From Candidatus Gastranaerophilales bacterium (GTDB lineage Bacteria > Cyanobacteriota > Vampirovibrionia > Gastranaerophilales > Gastranaerophilaceae), in assembly GCA_944324205.1 (NCBI GenBank), contig CALUVK010000043.1, forward strand, positions 1-10,843: a DNA stretch of 10,843 nt, read 5' to 3'. A program made the translations under genes and the position numbers. This document shows positions 1 to 5,740 of this stretch, one piece after another (within the stretch, counting starts at the first letter, position 1; every line of letters begins with the position of its first letter). Below the pieces are notes generated by a model. The model was not told the origin of the DNA. It did not search any database and saw nothing but the letters and a program-made list of their open reading frames with translations.

Positions 1-54
1 TTTTTTTATTGATTAGAATATCTATTGGATAGAGAAAGAGGGGAATTTTTTAAA

Positions 55-621
55 ATGAATGCAAATCCGAATAAAGTACTTTTACCTAACGACGTAAGAA
101 AACTTCTTAATGTTGATAACAAAGAGATAGTTGAATTGTGTAAAAAGACATCTGTTACACCTAAAAAAGATCAGAGAGGACAGATATATTTTTCGGTTGA
201 TGAAGTAAAAAAACTTAGAAACGCAAAATCATCAATTATTGCTGAAATGAATGAAAGAAGAGTGAAACAATCAATGGAAACAAAAAGAATAGCTAACCCC
301 AATGGAGGAAAAACAGTGACATTACCCGCAATGACAAAACCAAATTCACAAGCCGTGGTTAACGGTTTACTAGAAACCCTCAATAAAATGGAAAACAATA
401 TAACTACATCTATGACAAAGCTTATTGACGAAAAGCTTGAAGGTATGGATGATGTTGTTTTAGAGCTTGTTAGATGCAAGACGGAAAATGAAAACTTGAA
501 AAATAAAGTTAATGAATTAAATAAAGAAAATTTTAAATTAAAAAATGCTTTAAACAGTTTTAAACCGTTAATTTGTGGTTTTTTTATTAAAAAAGAAGAA
601 GATACAACATTTATGTTATAA
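55..621 (+). CDS. MerR-like HTH / coiled-coil protein upstream of recA
   Basis: A 188-aa protein with no recognised name. Residues about 8-57 resemble a small MerR/excisionase-type winged helix: a 'LLPNDVRKLLNV' helix-turn-helix, then a basic turn and 'YFSVDEVKKL'. A polar linker follows (about 60-95), then a helical, heptad-like segment (about 100-165, for example 'ENENLKNKVNELNKENFKLK') that should form a coiled coil, and a short hydrophobic tail. This suggests a dimeric DNA-binding protein, which is inference. I chose ATG 55 because AAGAGGGG lies at 36-43, 11 bases upstream. A TTG at 25 would add ten residues but has no ribosome site in front of it. The stop is 33 bases before recA with no terminator between, so co-transcription with recA is likely. 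No SOS box is visible in the 54 bases upstream. Confidence 0.75.
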   Translation: MNANPNKVLLPNDVRKLLNVDNKEIVELCKKTSVTPKKDQRGQIYFSVDEVKKLRNAKSSIIAEMNERRVKQSMETKRIANPNGGKTVTLPAMTKPNSQAVVNGLLETLNKMENNITTSMTKLIDEKLEGMDDVVLELVRCKTENENLKNKVNELNKENFKLKNALNSFKPLICGFFIKKEEDTTFML

Positions 622-628
622 GAAAAAA

Positions 629-639
629 GGGCTTTGCCC
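629..639 (+). other. Small GC hairpin in the gap before recA
   Basis: GGGC-TTT-GCCC is a four-pair all-GC stem with a three-base loop, in an otherwise AT-rich 33-base gap. It ends six bases before the recA Shine-Dalgarno (AAGGTGA, 645-651). It has no U-run, so it is not an intrinsic terminator. It could modestly affect recA translation or mRNA processing, or be chance. Confidence 0.25.
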
Positions 640-654
640 GTATAAGGTGATAAA

Positions 655-1677
655 ATGGCAGTAAAAGAAGAAGTAACGACAAGTACAACAGATGAAAGAG
701 CTAAAGCGTTAAAACTTGCAATAGACAAAATAGAAAAAGATTTTGGAAAAGGTGCTATTATGAAGCTTGGTGACAAGCCGGCTGTCAGTGTAGAAACTAT
801 TCCGACAGGAGCTCTTGCACTTGATGTTGCTCTTGGCGTAGGCGGTATTCCTCGCGGAAGAATTATTGAAATTTACGGCCCTGAATCATCAGGTAAAACA
901 ACTTTAGCACAGCATATAGTTGCTGAATGTCAGAAAAAAGGCGGTATTGCAGCGTTTGTTGATGCTGAACACGCGCTTGACCCTGAATATGCAAGGAATT
1001 TAGGCGTAAATGTTGATGAGCTTCTTATTTCGCAACCTGATACAGGAGAGCAGGCTCTTGATATTACTGAAGAACTTGTACGTTCAGGAGCTGTTGATGT
1101 TATTGTTGTTGACTCTGTTGCGGCTCTTGTTCCTAAAGCTGAAATTGAAGGTTCTATGGAAGATCAGCAGATGGGGCTTCAAGCAAGATTGATGTCTAAA
1201 GCGTTAAGAAAATTAACCGGTATTATAGGTAAAACCAATACTACCGTTATATTTATTAACCAATTGAGACAAAAAATAGGTGTTATGTACGGAAATCCGG
1301 AAACAACTACTGGTGGTAATGCTTTAAAATACTATGCTTCAGTTCGTCTTGAAATTAAACGAGTTGAAGGGTTAAAAGGTGATGGTGAAGATATTGGAAA
1401 TCATGTTAGAGTTCGTATTTTGAAGAACAAAGTTGCACCGCCATTTAGAACTGCAGAATTTGATATTATATTTGGAAAAGGTATATGTAAGATTGGTAAT
1501 ATACTTGATGTAGCTGTAGATTTGGATATAGTGAAAAAAGCCGGGTCATGGTTCAGCTTTAATGATGACAAATTAGGTCAGGGCAGAGATAAAGCCAAAG
1601 AATTTCTGGCTGCTAATCCGGATGTTTTGAATCAAGTTGAAACTCTCGTACGCGAGAAATTGGCCAATAACGCCTAG
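655..1677 (+). CDS. recA: Recombinase RecA
   Basis: Full-length RecA (340 aa): an ATP-dependent strand-exchange recombinase that forms filaments on single-stranded DNA in homologous recombination and stimulates LexA-type self-cleavage where the host has it. Visible motifs: Walker A GPESSGKT at 75-82; the catalytic Glu in 'DAEHALDP' (E105); Walker B 'IVVDSV' at 150-155; DNA-binding loop L1 at about 165-178 (EGSMEDQQMGLQAR); loop L2 at about 203-225 with 'INQLRQKIG' holding the nucleotide-sensing Gln 203. The core matches the family throughout and the C-terminal tail is short. The start is ATG 655 with AAGGTGA at 645-651. The gene probably shares a transcript with the HTH/coiled-coil gene before it. 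A candidate terminator hairpin lies at 1765-1787. No LexA-type operator is visible nearby. Confidence 0.99.
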   Translation: MAVKEEVTTSTTDERAKALKLAIDKIEKDFGKGAIMKLGDKPAVSVETIPTGALALDVALGVGGIPRGRIIEIYGPESSGKTTLAQHIVAECQKKGGIAAFVDAEHALDPEYARNLGVNVDELLISQPDTGEQALDITEELVRSGAVDVIVVDSVAALVPKAEIEGSMEDQQMGLQARLMSKALRKLTGIIGKTNTTVIFINQLRQKIGVMYGNPETTTGGNALKYYASVRLEIKRVEGLKGDGEDIGNHVRVRILKNKVAPPFRTAEFDIIFGKGICKIGNILDVAVDLDIVKKAGSWFSFNDDKLGQGRDKAKEFLAANPDVLNQVETLVREKLANNA

Positions 1678-1709
1678 AGATGCGTAAAATAACCTAATAG
1701 AAAAAATGG

Positions 1710-1738
1710 TTGACAAACGTATTTAAGTATGGTATAAA
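1710..1738 (+). promoter_or_regulatory. Strong sigma-70 promoter after recA
   Basis: The -35 TTGACA (1710-1715) is a perfect match and the -10 TATAAA (1733-1738) matches 5 of 6, with the ideal 17-base spacer. The predicted start is near G1745, the first of four Gs. The next plus-strand gene begins only at 4296, beyond two minus-strand genes, so this promoter should drive a short non-coding transcript rather than an mRNA. Confidence 0.7.
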
Positions 1739-1764
1739 GTTATTGGGGTAAATGTATATTTTTG

Positions 1765-1787
1765 AGTCTTGCACACACTGCAAGACT
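1765..1787 (+). terminator. 9-bp hairpin, possible recA terminator or sRNA stem
   Basis: AGTCTTGCA / TGCAAGACT are perfectly complementary around the loop CACAC. The hairpin is followed by TTCCTTTCTC, only a moderate U-tract. It lies 88 bases after the recA stop and may end recA transcription. Because the promoter at 1710-1738 precedes it, it could equally be the first stem of the putative small RNA. Confidence 0.5.
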
Positions 1788-1858
1788 TTCCTTTCTCGGT
1801 AAGTATTAGAAAGAGATTTGTACGAAACTGGGTTTGTTAGTTAATTAAAAATAAATTA

Positions 1859-1877
1859 CAGGAGAAATTCTCTCCTG
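1859..1877. terminator. Terminator hairpin, probably bidirectional
   Basis: CAGGAGA / TCTCCTG form seven pairs around AATTC. Read on the minus strand it lies 35 bases after the stop of the HEAT-like gene and is followed by a T-rich run (TAATTTATTTTTAATT), a good intrinsic terminator. On the plus strand the tail is CAATTCTTGTTTG, weaker but enough to end the putative small RNA. Confidence 0.6.
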
Positions 1878-1912
1878 CAATTCTTGTTTGTGTGATTATA
1901 ATAAGAGTGTGA

Positions 1913-3268
1913 TTAGTTATTATTTATTGATTCTAGTGCTCTTTGTGCAGAAATTGCAACCTGCGGATTGCCATCAGCTTGTGCCAGCGTATAAAGTGTA
2001 GCTAATTCTTCCTTGTATTCCGGTCTCTGAATATGTCTTAAAGCATCAATAGCTGCAACTTTAACTCCTGCATTTTGACTGTATCTCAATGCATCAACCA
2101 TAGCTGAAGTTCCGGGTATATCTGTCATTGGAACAATATTTCCGGTTTGTTTTTCTACCTCATCTGTATAGATTTTAGCTAATATTGCCATTGTATAGAG
2201 TGCGTATTCTTTATTTCTTTCTGCTAATTCCATCGGGGAAAGCTCATTTGCAATTGCAATATCTTGTTCAGTTAATTTATAGGGAAGAGTGACTGGTGTT
2301 TGTAAATTTTTCTGTTCTGCATTTACTCTTACAAGATAATTAGCTATGACTTTTTTTCTAGCTTCTACTTGTGCTTCTGTAGGTGGTGCAAGATTTATAG
2401 TATCTTTCTTTGTTATATCAATAAGACTGCTAAAAACTTCACGTACAATATATGGTACTGCATTTTCAGGGTTGTCTAATGATACTCTTGCGATTTCTTC
2501 CATTTGAAGAGCTTGCGTATCAAAATCGTTATTTGTTAAATTTGATACAATAAGAGGAATATCAACTTCAGGGACTATTTCTTCTCCGGGAATTATTTCC
2601 GGTTTTTTTAGTTCAACAGGATTAACTTTTTCTTCTTCTGCTGCTGCGGTTTTAACTTCTGCATCATTAATATTTACGTTATTTTTTATATCAGTTCCCT
2701 TTTCTGCTTCAACTGTTGTATAGTTAGGTGCCGGAACTTCCACATTTTTAGCTTCATTTTTTTCTTCTACTTTTGTATTTGAAGATGTCTTTGCTTCAGC
2801 AGGTTGTTCTGCTTGTACCGGTTGTTTATCTGTTGTATTAACAATTTCAGTTTCCTCATTTTCTTTTACCGGCACTTCATCTACTTCTTCAGTTTCTACC
2901 GCAGTATCTTCTTTTTCTTCATTATCAATTTTTGCGTTTATCCCTTCAAGTTCTAGTTCATTTTCCATTTTTGGAAGAATTACATTAGTTGTATGATAAG
3001 CTACAAAACCACGCGGCAATGCTACCGGCTGAATATTGGCCATATCATAATTAACCGGACATTCTGCTATAGGATAGTCGTATATTTTTTTAGGTTCATT
3101 TGTATTAACAGTAGGATTATCAATATCAATATTAACTGCATTATATATTCCATTATCTGTTGTATATGTATTTGTGTTACCGCCAGCATTAACTTCAGGC
3201 TTTTTGATATTAATTTTTACTGCATTATAGCTTGGTTTGTTTAAATTACCATCAATAGATTGAACCAT
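1913..3268 (-). CDS. Acidic HEAT-like repeat protein, function unknown
   Basis: A 451-aa protein I do not recognise by name. It has three parts. Residues 1-110 carry a duplicated motif, YNAVKINIKKPEVN (14-27) and YNAVNIDIDNPTVN (42-55). Residues about 105-240 are low-complexity and rich in Glu, Lys, Val and Pro, so probably a flexible acidic linker. Residues about 245-451 are helical; the end ('GVKVAAIDALRHIQ', 'NPQVAISAQRALESI') reads as HEAT-type helical pairs, a fold usually used for protein binding. There is no signal peptide or membrane segment, so a cytosolic scaffold is the plain guess. I chose ATG 3268 because GAAAGGAAA sits just before it; a TTG at 3283 would put that ribosome site inside the gene. 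A terminator hairpin follows at 1859-1877. Confidence 0.8.
   Translation of the reverse strand: MVQSIDGNLNKPSYNAVKINIKKPEVNAGGNTNTYTTDNGIYNAVNIDIDNPTVNTNEPKKIYDYPIAECPVNYDMANIQPVALPRGFVAYHTTNVILPKMENELELEGINAKIDNEEKEDTAVETEEVDEVPVKENEETEIVNTTDKQPVQAEQPAEAKTSSNTKVEEKNEAKNVEVPAPNYTTVEAEKGTDIKNNVNINDAEVKTAAAEEEKVNPVELKKPEIIPGEEIVPEVDIPLIVSNLTNNDFDTQALQMEEIARVSLDNPENAVPYIVREVFSSLIDITKKDTINLAPPTEAQVEARKKVIANYLVRVNAEQKNLQTPVTLPYKLTEQDIAIANELSPMELAERNKEYALYTMAILAKIYTDEVEKQTGNIVPMTDIPGTSAMVDALRYSQNAGVKVAAIDALRHIQRPEYKEELATLYTLAQADGNPQVAISAQRALESINNN
3104..3229 (-). repeat. Coding repeat of a 14-residue motif
   Basis: Two copies of Y-N-A-V-x-I-x-I-x-x-P-x-V-N, 28 residues apart, at the N-terminus of the HEAT-like protein (encoded at 3188-3229 and 3104-3145). 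Nine of 14 positions are identical. The alternating pattern looks like short beta strands or a binding peptide rather than a helix. Confidence 0.7.
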
Positions 3269-3421
3269 ATTTTTTCCTTTCAATAACTACACCTATATTG
3301 GTTATAATACATGTGAAGATTAAAAATTGCTTCTTATACAAAACATCTTTACAATTATTTACAAAACAAATCCTATAAAAAGTTTCAACTCCAATGAATC
3401 TTCGGGTTTTCGCACAAATTT

Positions 3422-4186
3422 TTATTGTAAATATTCCCCAATCCAGGTTGTAATAATTTTAGACAAACTTGTATCATTTTTAAGCATCAGCATGCCAGTA
3501 GAGCGTGCTTCTGATGTATATGTAGCAAATGTTGCTTGTGCGAATTTTTTTAAGTAATCCTGAGCTTCTGTACCGCTCTGCTCTCCGGTACCGGAAATAG
3601 CAAAGATATCAACATTATCCAAATGTGCTAAACTTACCGGAATATATAATCCCTTTGTTTCAATAACCGGCGAGAGAAGTACTATTGTTTTGGGTTTGTT
3701 CGCAATTTTATCTGAAGCGAGTATTGCAGTACTTCCGCCAATATCAGAGCCAACAATTGCCCAACTATTAAAGAAACTTTTTTTTGTATTTTCTTTTTTT
3801 ACATATTCTATAACTTTAATAATATCGTCTGGATATTTTGCATAAGCGGAATTTGTCATGCTTTTCCAAGATGTTCTTACAAGTTTTGAATTATATACAC
3901 TTTTGCCATGTCCTCTTAAATCGATTTTTAAAACAGCATAACCTTGATTAATTAAATCTGAAGGAAGTGATTCCCACCATTCAGAAGAATATCCAAGAGA
4001 GTGTAATAAAACAACTGTACTATAATCTTTTTTACCTTTAATTTTAGGATATTCTAGAACTGCTTTAATGCTGAAACCGTCACCAGCCGGTACTGTTAAT
4101 TCTTGTTTTGTTGTCTTACCGGCAGCAAATACAATACCATTTATTAATACTAAAAATAATGTTAAAATAAGAATAATTCTTTTCAT
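3422..4186 (-). CDS. Exported alpha/beta-hydrolase-fold protein with altered catalytic residues
   Basis: A 254-aa protein with an N-terminal signal peptide (basic MKR, hydrophobic core to about 19, probable cleavage after A21 or A22), so it acts outside the cytoplasm. The rest follows the alpha/beta-hydrolase order: a strand and oxyanion-type 'LLHSLGYSSEWW' (60-71), 'IDLRGHGKS' (88-96), the nucleophile elbow and a C-terminal helix. The elbow reads G-S-D-I-G (146-150), with Asp where serine hydrolases have Ser. Where the family usually has 'HG' before the last helix the sequence is S-T-G (T230), and no other C-terminal His exists. Known Asp-nucleophile members (epoxide hydrolases, haloalkane dehalogenases) still need that His. 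The protein is therefore either a non-catalytic relative or uses unknown chemistry. The start is ATG 4186, with a near-consensus -10 only 9 bases upstream and no clear Shine-Dalgarno. Confidence 0.85.
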   Translation of the reverse strand: MKRIILILTLFLVLINGIVFAAGKTTKQELTVPAGDGFSIKAVLEYPKIKGKKDYSTVVLLHSLGYSSEWWESLPSDLINQGYAVLKIDLRGHGKSVYNSKLVRTSWKSMTNSAYAKYPDDIIKVIEYVKKENTKKSFFNSWAIVGSDIGGSTAILASDKIANKPKTIVLLSPVIETKGLYIPVSLAHLDNVDIFAISGTGEQSGTEAQDYLKKFAQATFATYTSEARSTGMLMLKNDTSLSKIITTWIGEYLQ

Positions 4187-4195
4187 AACGCTTTA

Positions 4196-4225
4196 ATTAT
4201 ACCACATAAAATTAAATCGTTACAA
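4196..4225 (-). promoter_or_regulatory. Promoter of the hydrolase-fold gene, near-leaderless
   Basis: On the minus strand, TTGTAA (4225-4220), an 18-base spacer and the perfect TATAAT (4201-4196), preceded by TG one base upstream (an extended -10). The expected start is near 4189, only about three bases before ATG 4186. The mRNA would therefore be leaderless or nearly so, which fits the missing ribosome site. Confidence 0.55.
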
Positions 4226-4295
4226 ATCTTAACAAAAAGGCAATTATTTAAAGAGAATATACTTTATATATATAAGAGTTTATTAAGGAGAGAAA

Positions 4296-5204
4296 ATGCC
4301 AATAGTTTTAGATACAAATATGAAATTATTTGCAGAAAGGATGAATATAACCTCATCCCGTATGATACAGGACTATGGCTTAAAAACAGTCGATGAAATT
4401 ATTGAAGCTGAGGCTGCTCAAGGAAATACTCAGGCAATTAATTATGCCAGAGAGATGTATAATTCTCCGGCTAAGCTTATAAAAATATTTAAATTAGCAG
4501 ATGTAGAGAACAAATTTGTACTTTTGCACAATATGAATGCTCAAATGCGAGAAGCTATATTACCTATGCTGGAGCAGGAAGATCTAGTAATGGGTTTATA
4601 CTTTTTTACAAAAGATAAACTTCTTGAAATGCTTATGGATGTTGATATAGAAGAACTTGTTAGAGTTGTTATGGGAGCTTTTCCTCTGGAAGAAGTTGTA
4701 ATGATGTTTACGGAAGATGATTTGGCGCAATTCTTCCAGCATGATAAACTGGAAAAATATGATGTTATTAATCAATTAAAAAGCTTACCGCCGGAAGTTA
4801 TGATAAAATTTGTTGAAGGAGTTACGGGACGTCCTTCTGAAGAAACAAATCCTTTGGATTTAATAAAGAGCATTGAGTCTCTTCCTATAGATAAATACAG
4901 GGACTTTATGTCTGCAATTGATCCTGATGTTCAAAGACAATTAGTATTCCAGTTAACAAAACAAAAACCAAAATATTTAACGTTGTTTGAAAATGAAACT
5001 TATGTAAATATGTTATCTACATTAATGAAACCGGAAATGGTTAAACCAATGGTGTTTTTAGAGAAAGAATCACTGGTAAACATGATAACAGAACTACCGG
5101 ATGATTTGATGTCAATAGTTGCAGCACAGGTCGACACCAAAGATTTTGCTGAATATTTGCTTGATGGTCATCTTGACTTGTTAGAAGAAGCTATGATGAT
5201 TTAA
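4296..5204 (+). CDS. Helical superhelix-type protein, unknown function
   Basis: A 302-aa protein, almost entirely short amphipathic helices, with no signal peptide or membrane segment. Repeating phrases such as 'LPMLEQEDLVMGLYFFTKD', 'LLEMLMDVDIEELVRVV', 'FPLEEVVMMFTEDDLAQFF' and 'LKSLPPEVMIKFVEG' resemble the right-handed superhelices of MgtE N-terminal domains and FliG middle domains: a helix, then L/F-P or D-x-D turns, then a helix. No transporter, CBS domain or flagellar partner is present, so only a general protein-binding role can be suggested. The start is ATG 4296 with AGGAGAG at 4286-4292. The last four bases (TTAA, 5201-5204) also hold the stop codon of the opposing MerR-type gene. 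The AT-rich 109 bases upstream are shared with the divergent hydrolase promoter. Confidence 0.8.
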   Translation: MPIVLDTNMKLFAERMNITSSRMIQDYGLKTVDEIIEAEAAQGNTQAINYAREMYNSPAKLIKIFKLADVENKFVLLHNMNAQMREAILPMLEQEDLVMGLYFFTKDKLLEMLMDVDIEELVRVVMGAFPLEEVVMMFTEDDLAQFFQHDKLEKYDVINQLKSLPPEVMIKFVEGVTGRPSEETNPLDLIKSIESLPIDKYRDFMSAIDPDVQRQLVFQLTKQKPKYLTLFENETYVNMLSTLMKPEMVKPMVFLEKESLVNMITELPDDLMSIVAAQVDTKDFAEYLLDGHLDLLEEAMMI

Positions 5205-5623
5205 AAACTATATTCACATTCTTTAATCGAGTTTTTATTCATCGGATTCCAACTATCATTCAGATTATTTTTTATAAGATCATTATAATATTTTTCTTTA
5301 AAATCAAGCATATCTATTTGTTTTTTTAATTCTTCCATCTGTTTATATGCTTTCTCTCTGGTATGTTTGATTATTTCATATCGTTCTTTTATAGTAGAAT
5401 CACCTATAATGCACAGGTCAATATAACGTTTTATCATCTTATTTTCAGTACCAACAGAACGCAGGCATTTAACAATTTTTACCCAGTCCAGATCATCTTC
5501 GGAAAATTGTCTTATATTATTCTTATCTCTTGTGATAAATGGAAAGAAACCACTTTTTGCCCAAAATCTGAGTGTGTGTTCGGAAACTGCCATTTTATCA
5601 GCAACTTCTTTGATTGTATACAT
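5201..5623 (-). CDS. MerR-family transcriptional regulator
   Basis: A 140-aa regulator of the MerR family. The N-terminal winged helix is clear: 'YTIKEVADKMAVSEHTLRFWAKSGFF' (2-27), then the wing 'NNIRQFSEDDLDW' (35-47) and the second helical part 'VKCLRSVGTENKMIKRYI'. A long dimerisation helix follows (about 80-118, 'REKAYKQMEELKKQIDMLDFKEKYY'). Its three Cys (53, 71, 136) do not form the metal-site pattern of MerR, CueR or SoxR, so it is more like the AdhR/BltR-type members with organic or unknown signals. The start is ATG 5623 with AAGGAG at 5628-5633. It is divergent from the 482-aa gene, with 117 bases between, and could regulate that gene and itself. Its stop overlaps the stop of the 302-aa gene tail to tail. 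Confidence 0.93.
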   Translation of the reverse strand: MYTIKEVADKMAVSEHTLRFWAKSGFFPFITRDKNNIRQFSEDDLDWVKIVKCLRSVGTENKMIKRYIDLCIIGDSTIKERYEIIKHTREKAYKQMEELKKQIDMLDFKEKYYNDLIKNNLNDSWNPMNKNSIKECEYSF

Positions 5624-5690
5624 ATTACTCCTTAAAGTTGTAAAGTTATATTAACATTAATATTAAAATTAAGCAATTTTTTTTATCTTT

Positions 5691-5719
5691 TTGACTTTAC
5701 ATGTTATGTGTAGAATAAA
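5691..5719 (+). promoter_or_regulatory. Possible promoter of the 482-aa repeat protein
   Basis: TTGACT (5691-5696), 17 bases, then AATAAA (5714-5719). The -10 is weak (4 of 6). An alternative -10, TAGAAT at 5711-5716, leaves only 14 bases of spacer. The start would fall about 15 bases before ATG 5741, leaving room for AAGGAAAG at 5727-5734. It lies in the divergent gap with the MerR-type gene, where such a regulator often binds. Confidence 0.3.
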
Positions 5720-5740
5720 AGTGCATAAGGAAAGATTTTA

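Larger units (their letters stand above)
1745..1890 (+). ncRNA. Putative small RNA of about 140 nt
   Basis: Inferred from layout: a near-consensus promoter (1710-1738) followed within 140 bases by a 9-bp hairpin (1765-1787), a 6-bp CTTTCT/AGAAAG stem (1792-1797 with 1808-1813) and a terminator-like hairpin (1859-1877). There is no convincing ORF inside. It lacks the SRP RNA signature (GGAAGGAAGCAGCC type), has no tRNA T-loop or acceptor arrangement, and I could not draw the long central-bubble rod of 6S RNA, so no known family is assigned. The 3' end is approximate. It could instead be two unrelated pieces: the recA terminator plus a promoter that looks good by chance. Confidence 0.45.

Noticed and set aside
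25..54. TTG start ten codons upstream of the HTH/coiled-coil gene
   Set aside because: No ribosome site precedes it, and the AAGAGGGG site at 36-43 serves ATG 55.
629..639. GGGC/GCCC stem as a terminator between the first gene and recA
   Set aside because: There is no U-run and the recA ribosome site follows within six bases; kept only as a weak structural feature.
171..776. 201-codon open frame on the minus strand across the HTH gene and recA start
   Set aside because: It is antisense to two well-supported genes and made of Ser/Phe-rich shadow sequence with no family resemblance.
1644..1657. TCTCG-TACG-CGAGA hairpin at the end of recA
   Set aside because: Only five pairs, inside coding sequence and without a U-tract; it is explained by the codons of the conserved C-terminus.
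1678..1912. SRP RNA, 6S RNA, tmRNA or tRNA in the recA 3' gap
   Set aside because: No SRP GGAAG-type loop, no long rod with a central bubble, no tRNA T-loop and no tag ORF could be found; left as an unassigned RNA candidate.
3269..3283. TTG start five codons upstream of the HEAT-like gene
   Set aside because: It would place the GAAAGGAAA ribosome site inside the reading frame; ATG 3268 is correctly spaced from it.
5657..5666. TTAATATTAA palindrome between the MerR-type gene and the 482-aa gene as an operator
   Set aside because: Such AT-only palindromes are expected by chance in this base composition, and no promoter with MerR-type long spacing surrounds it convincingly.
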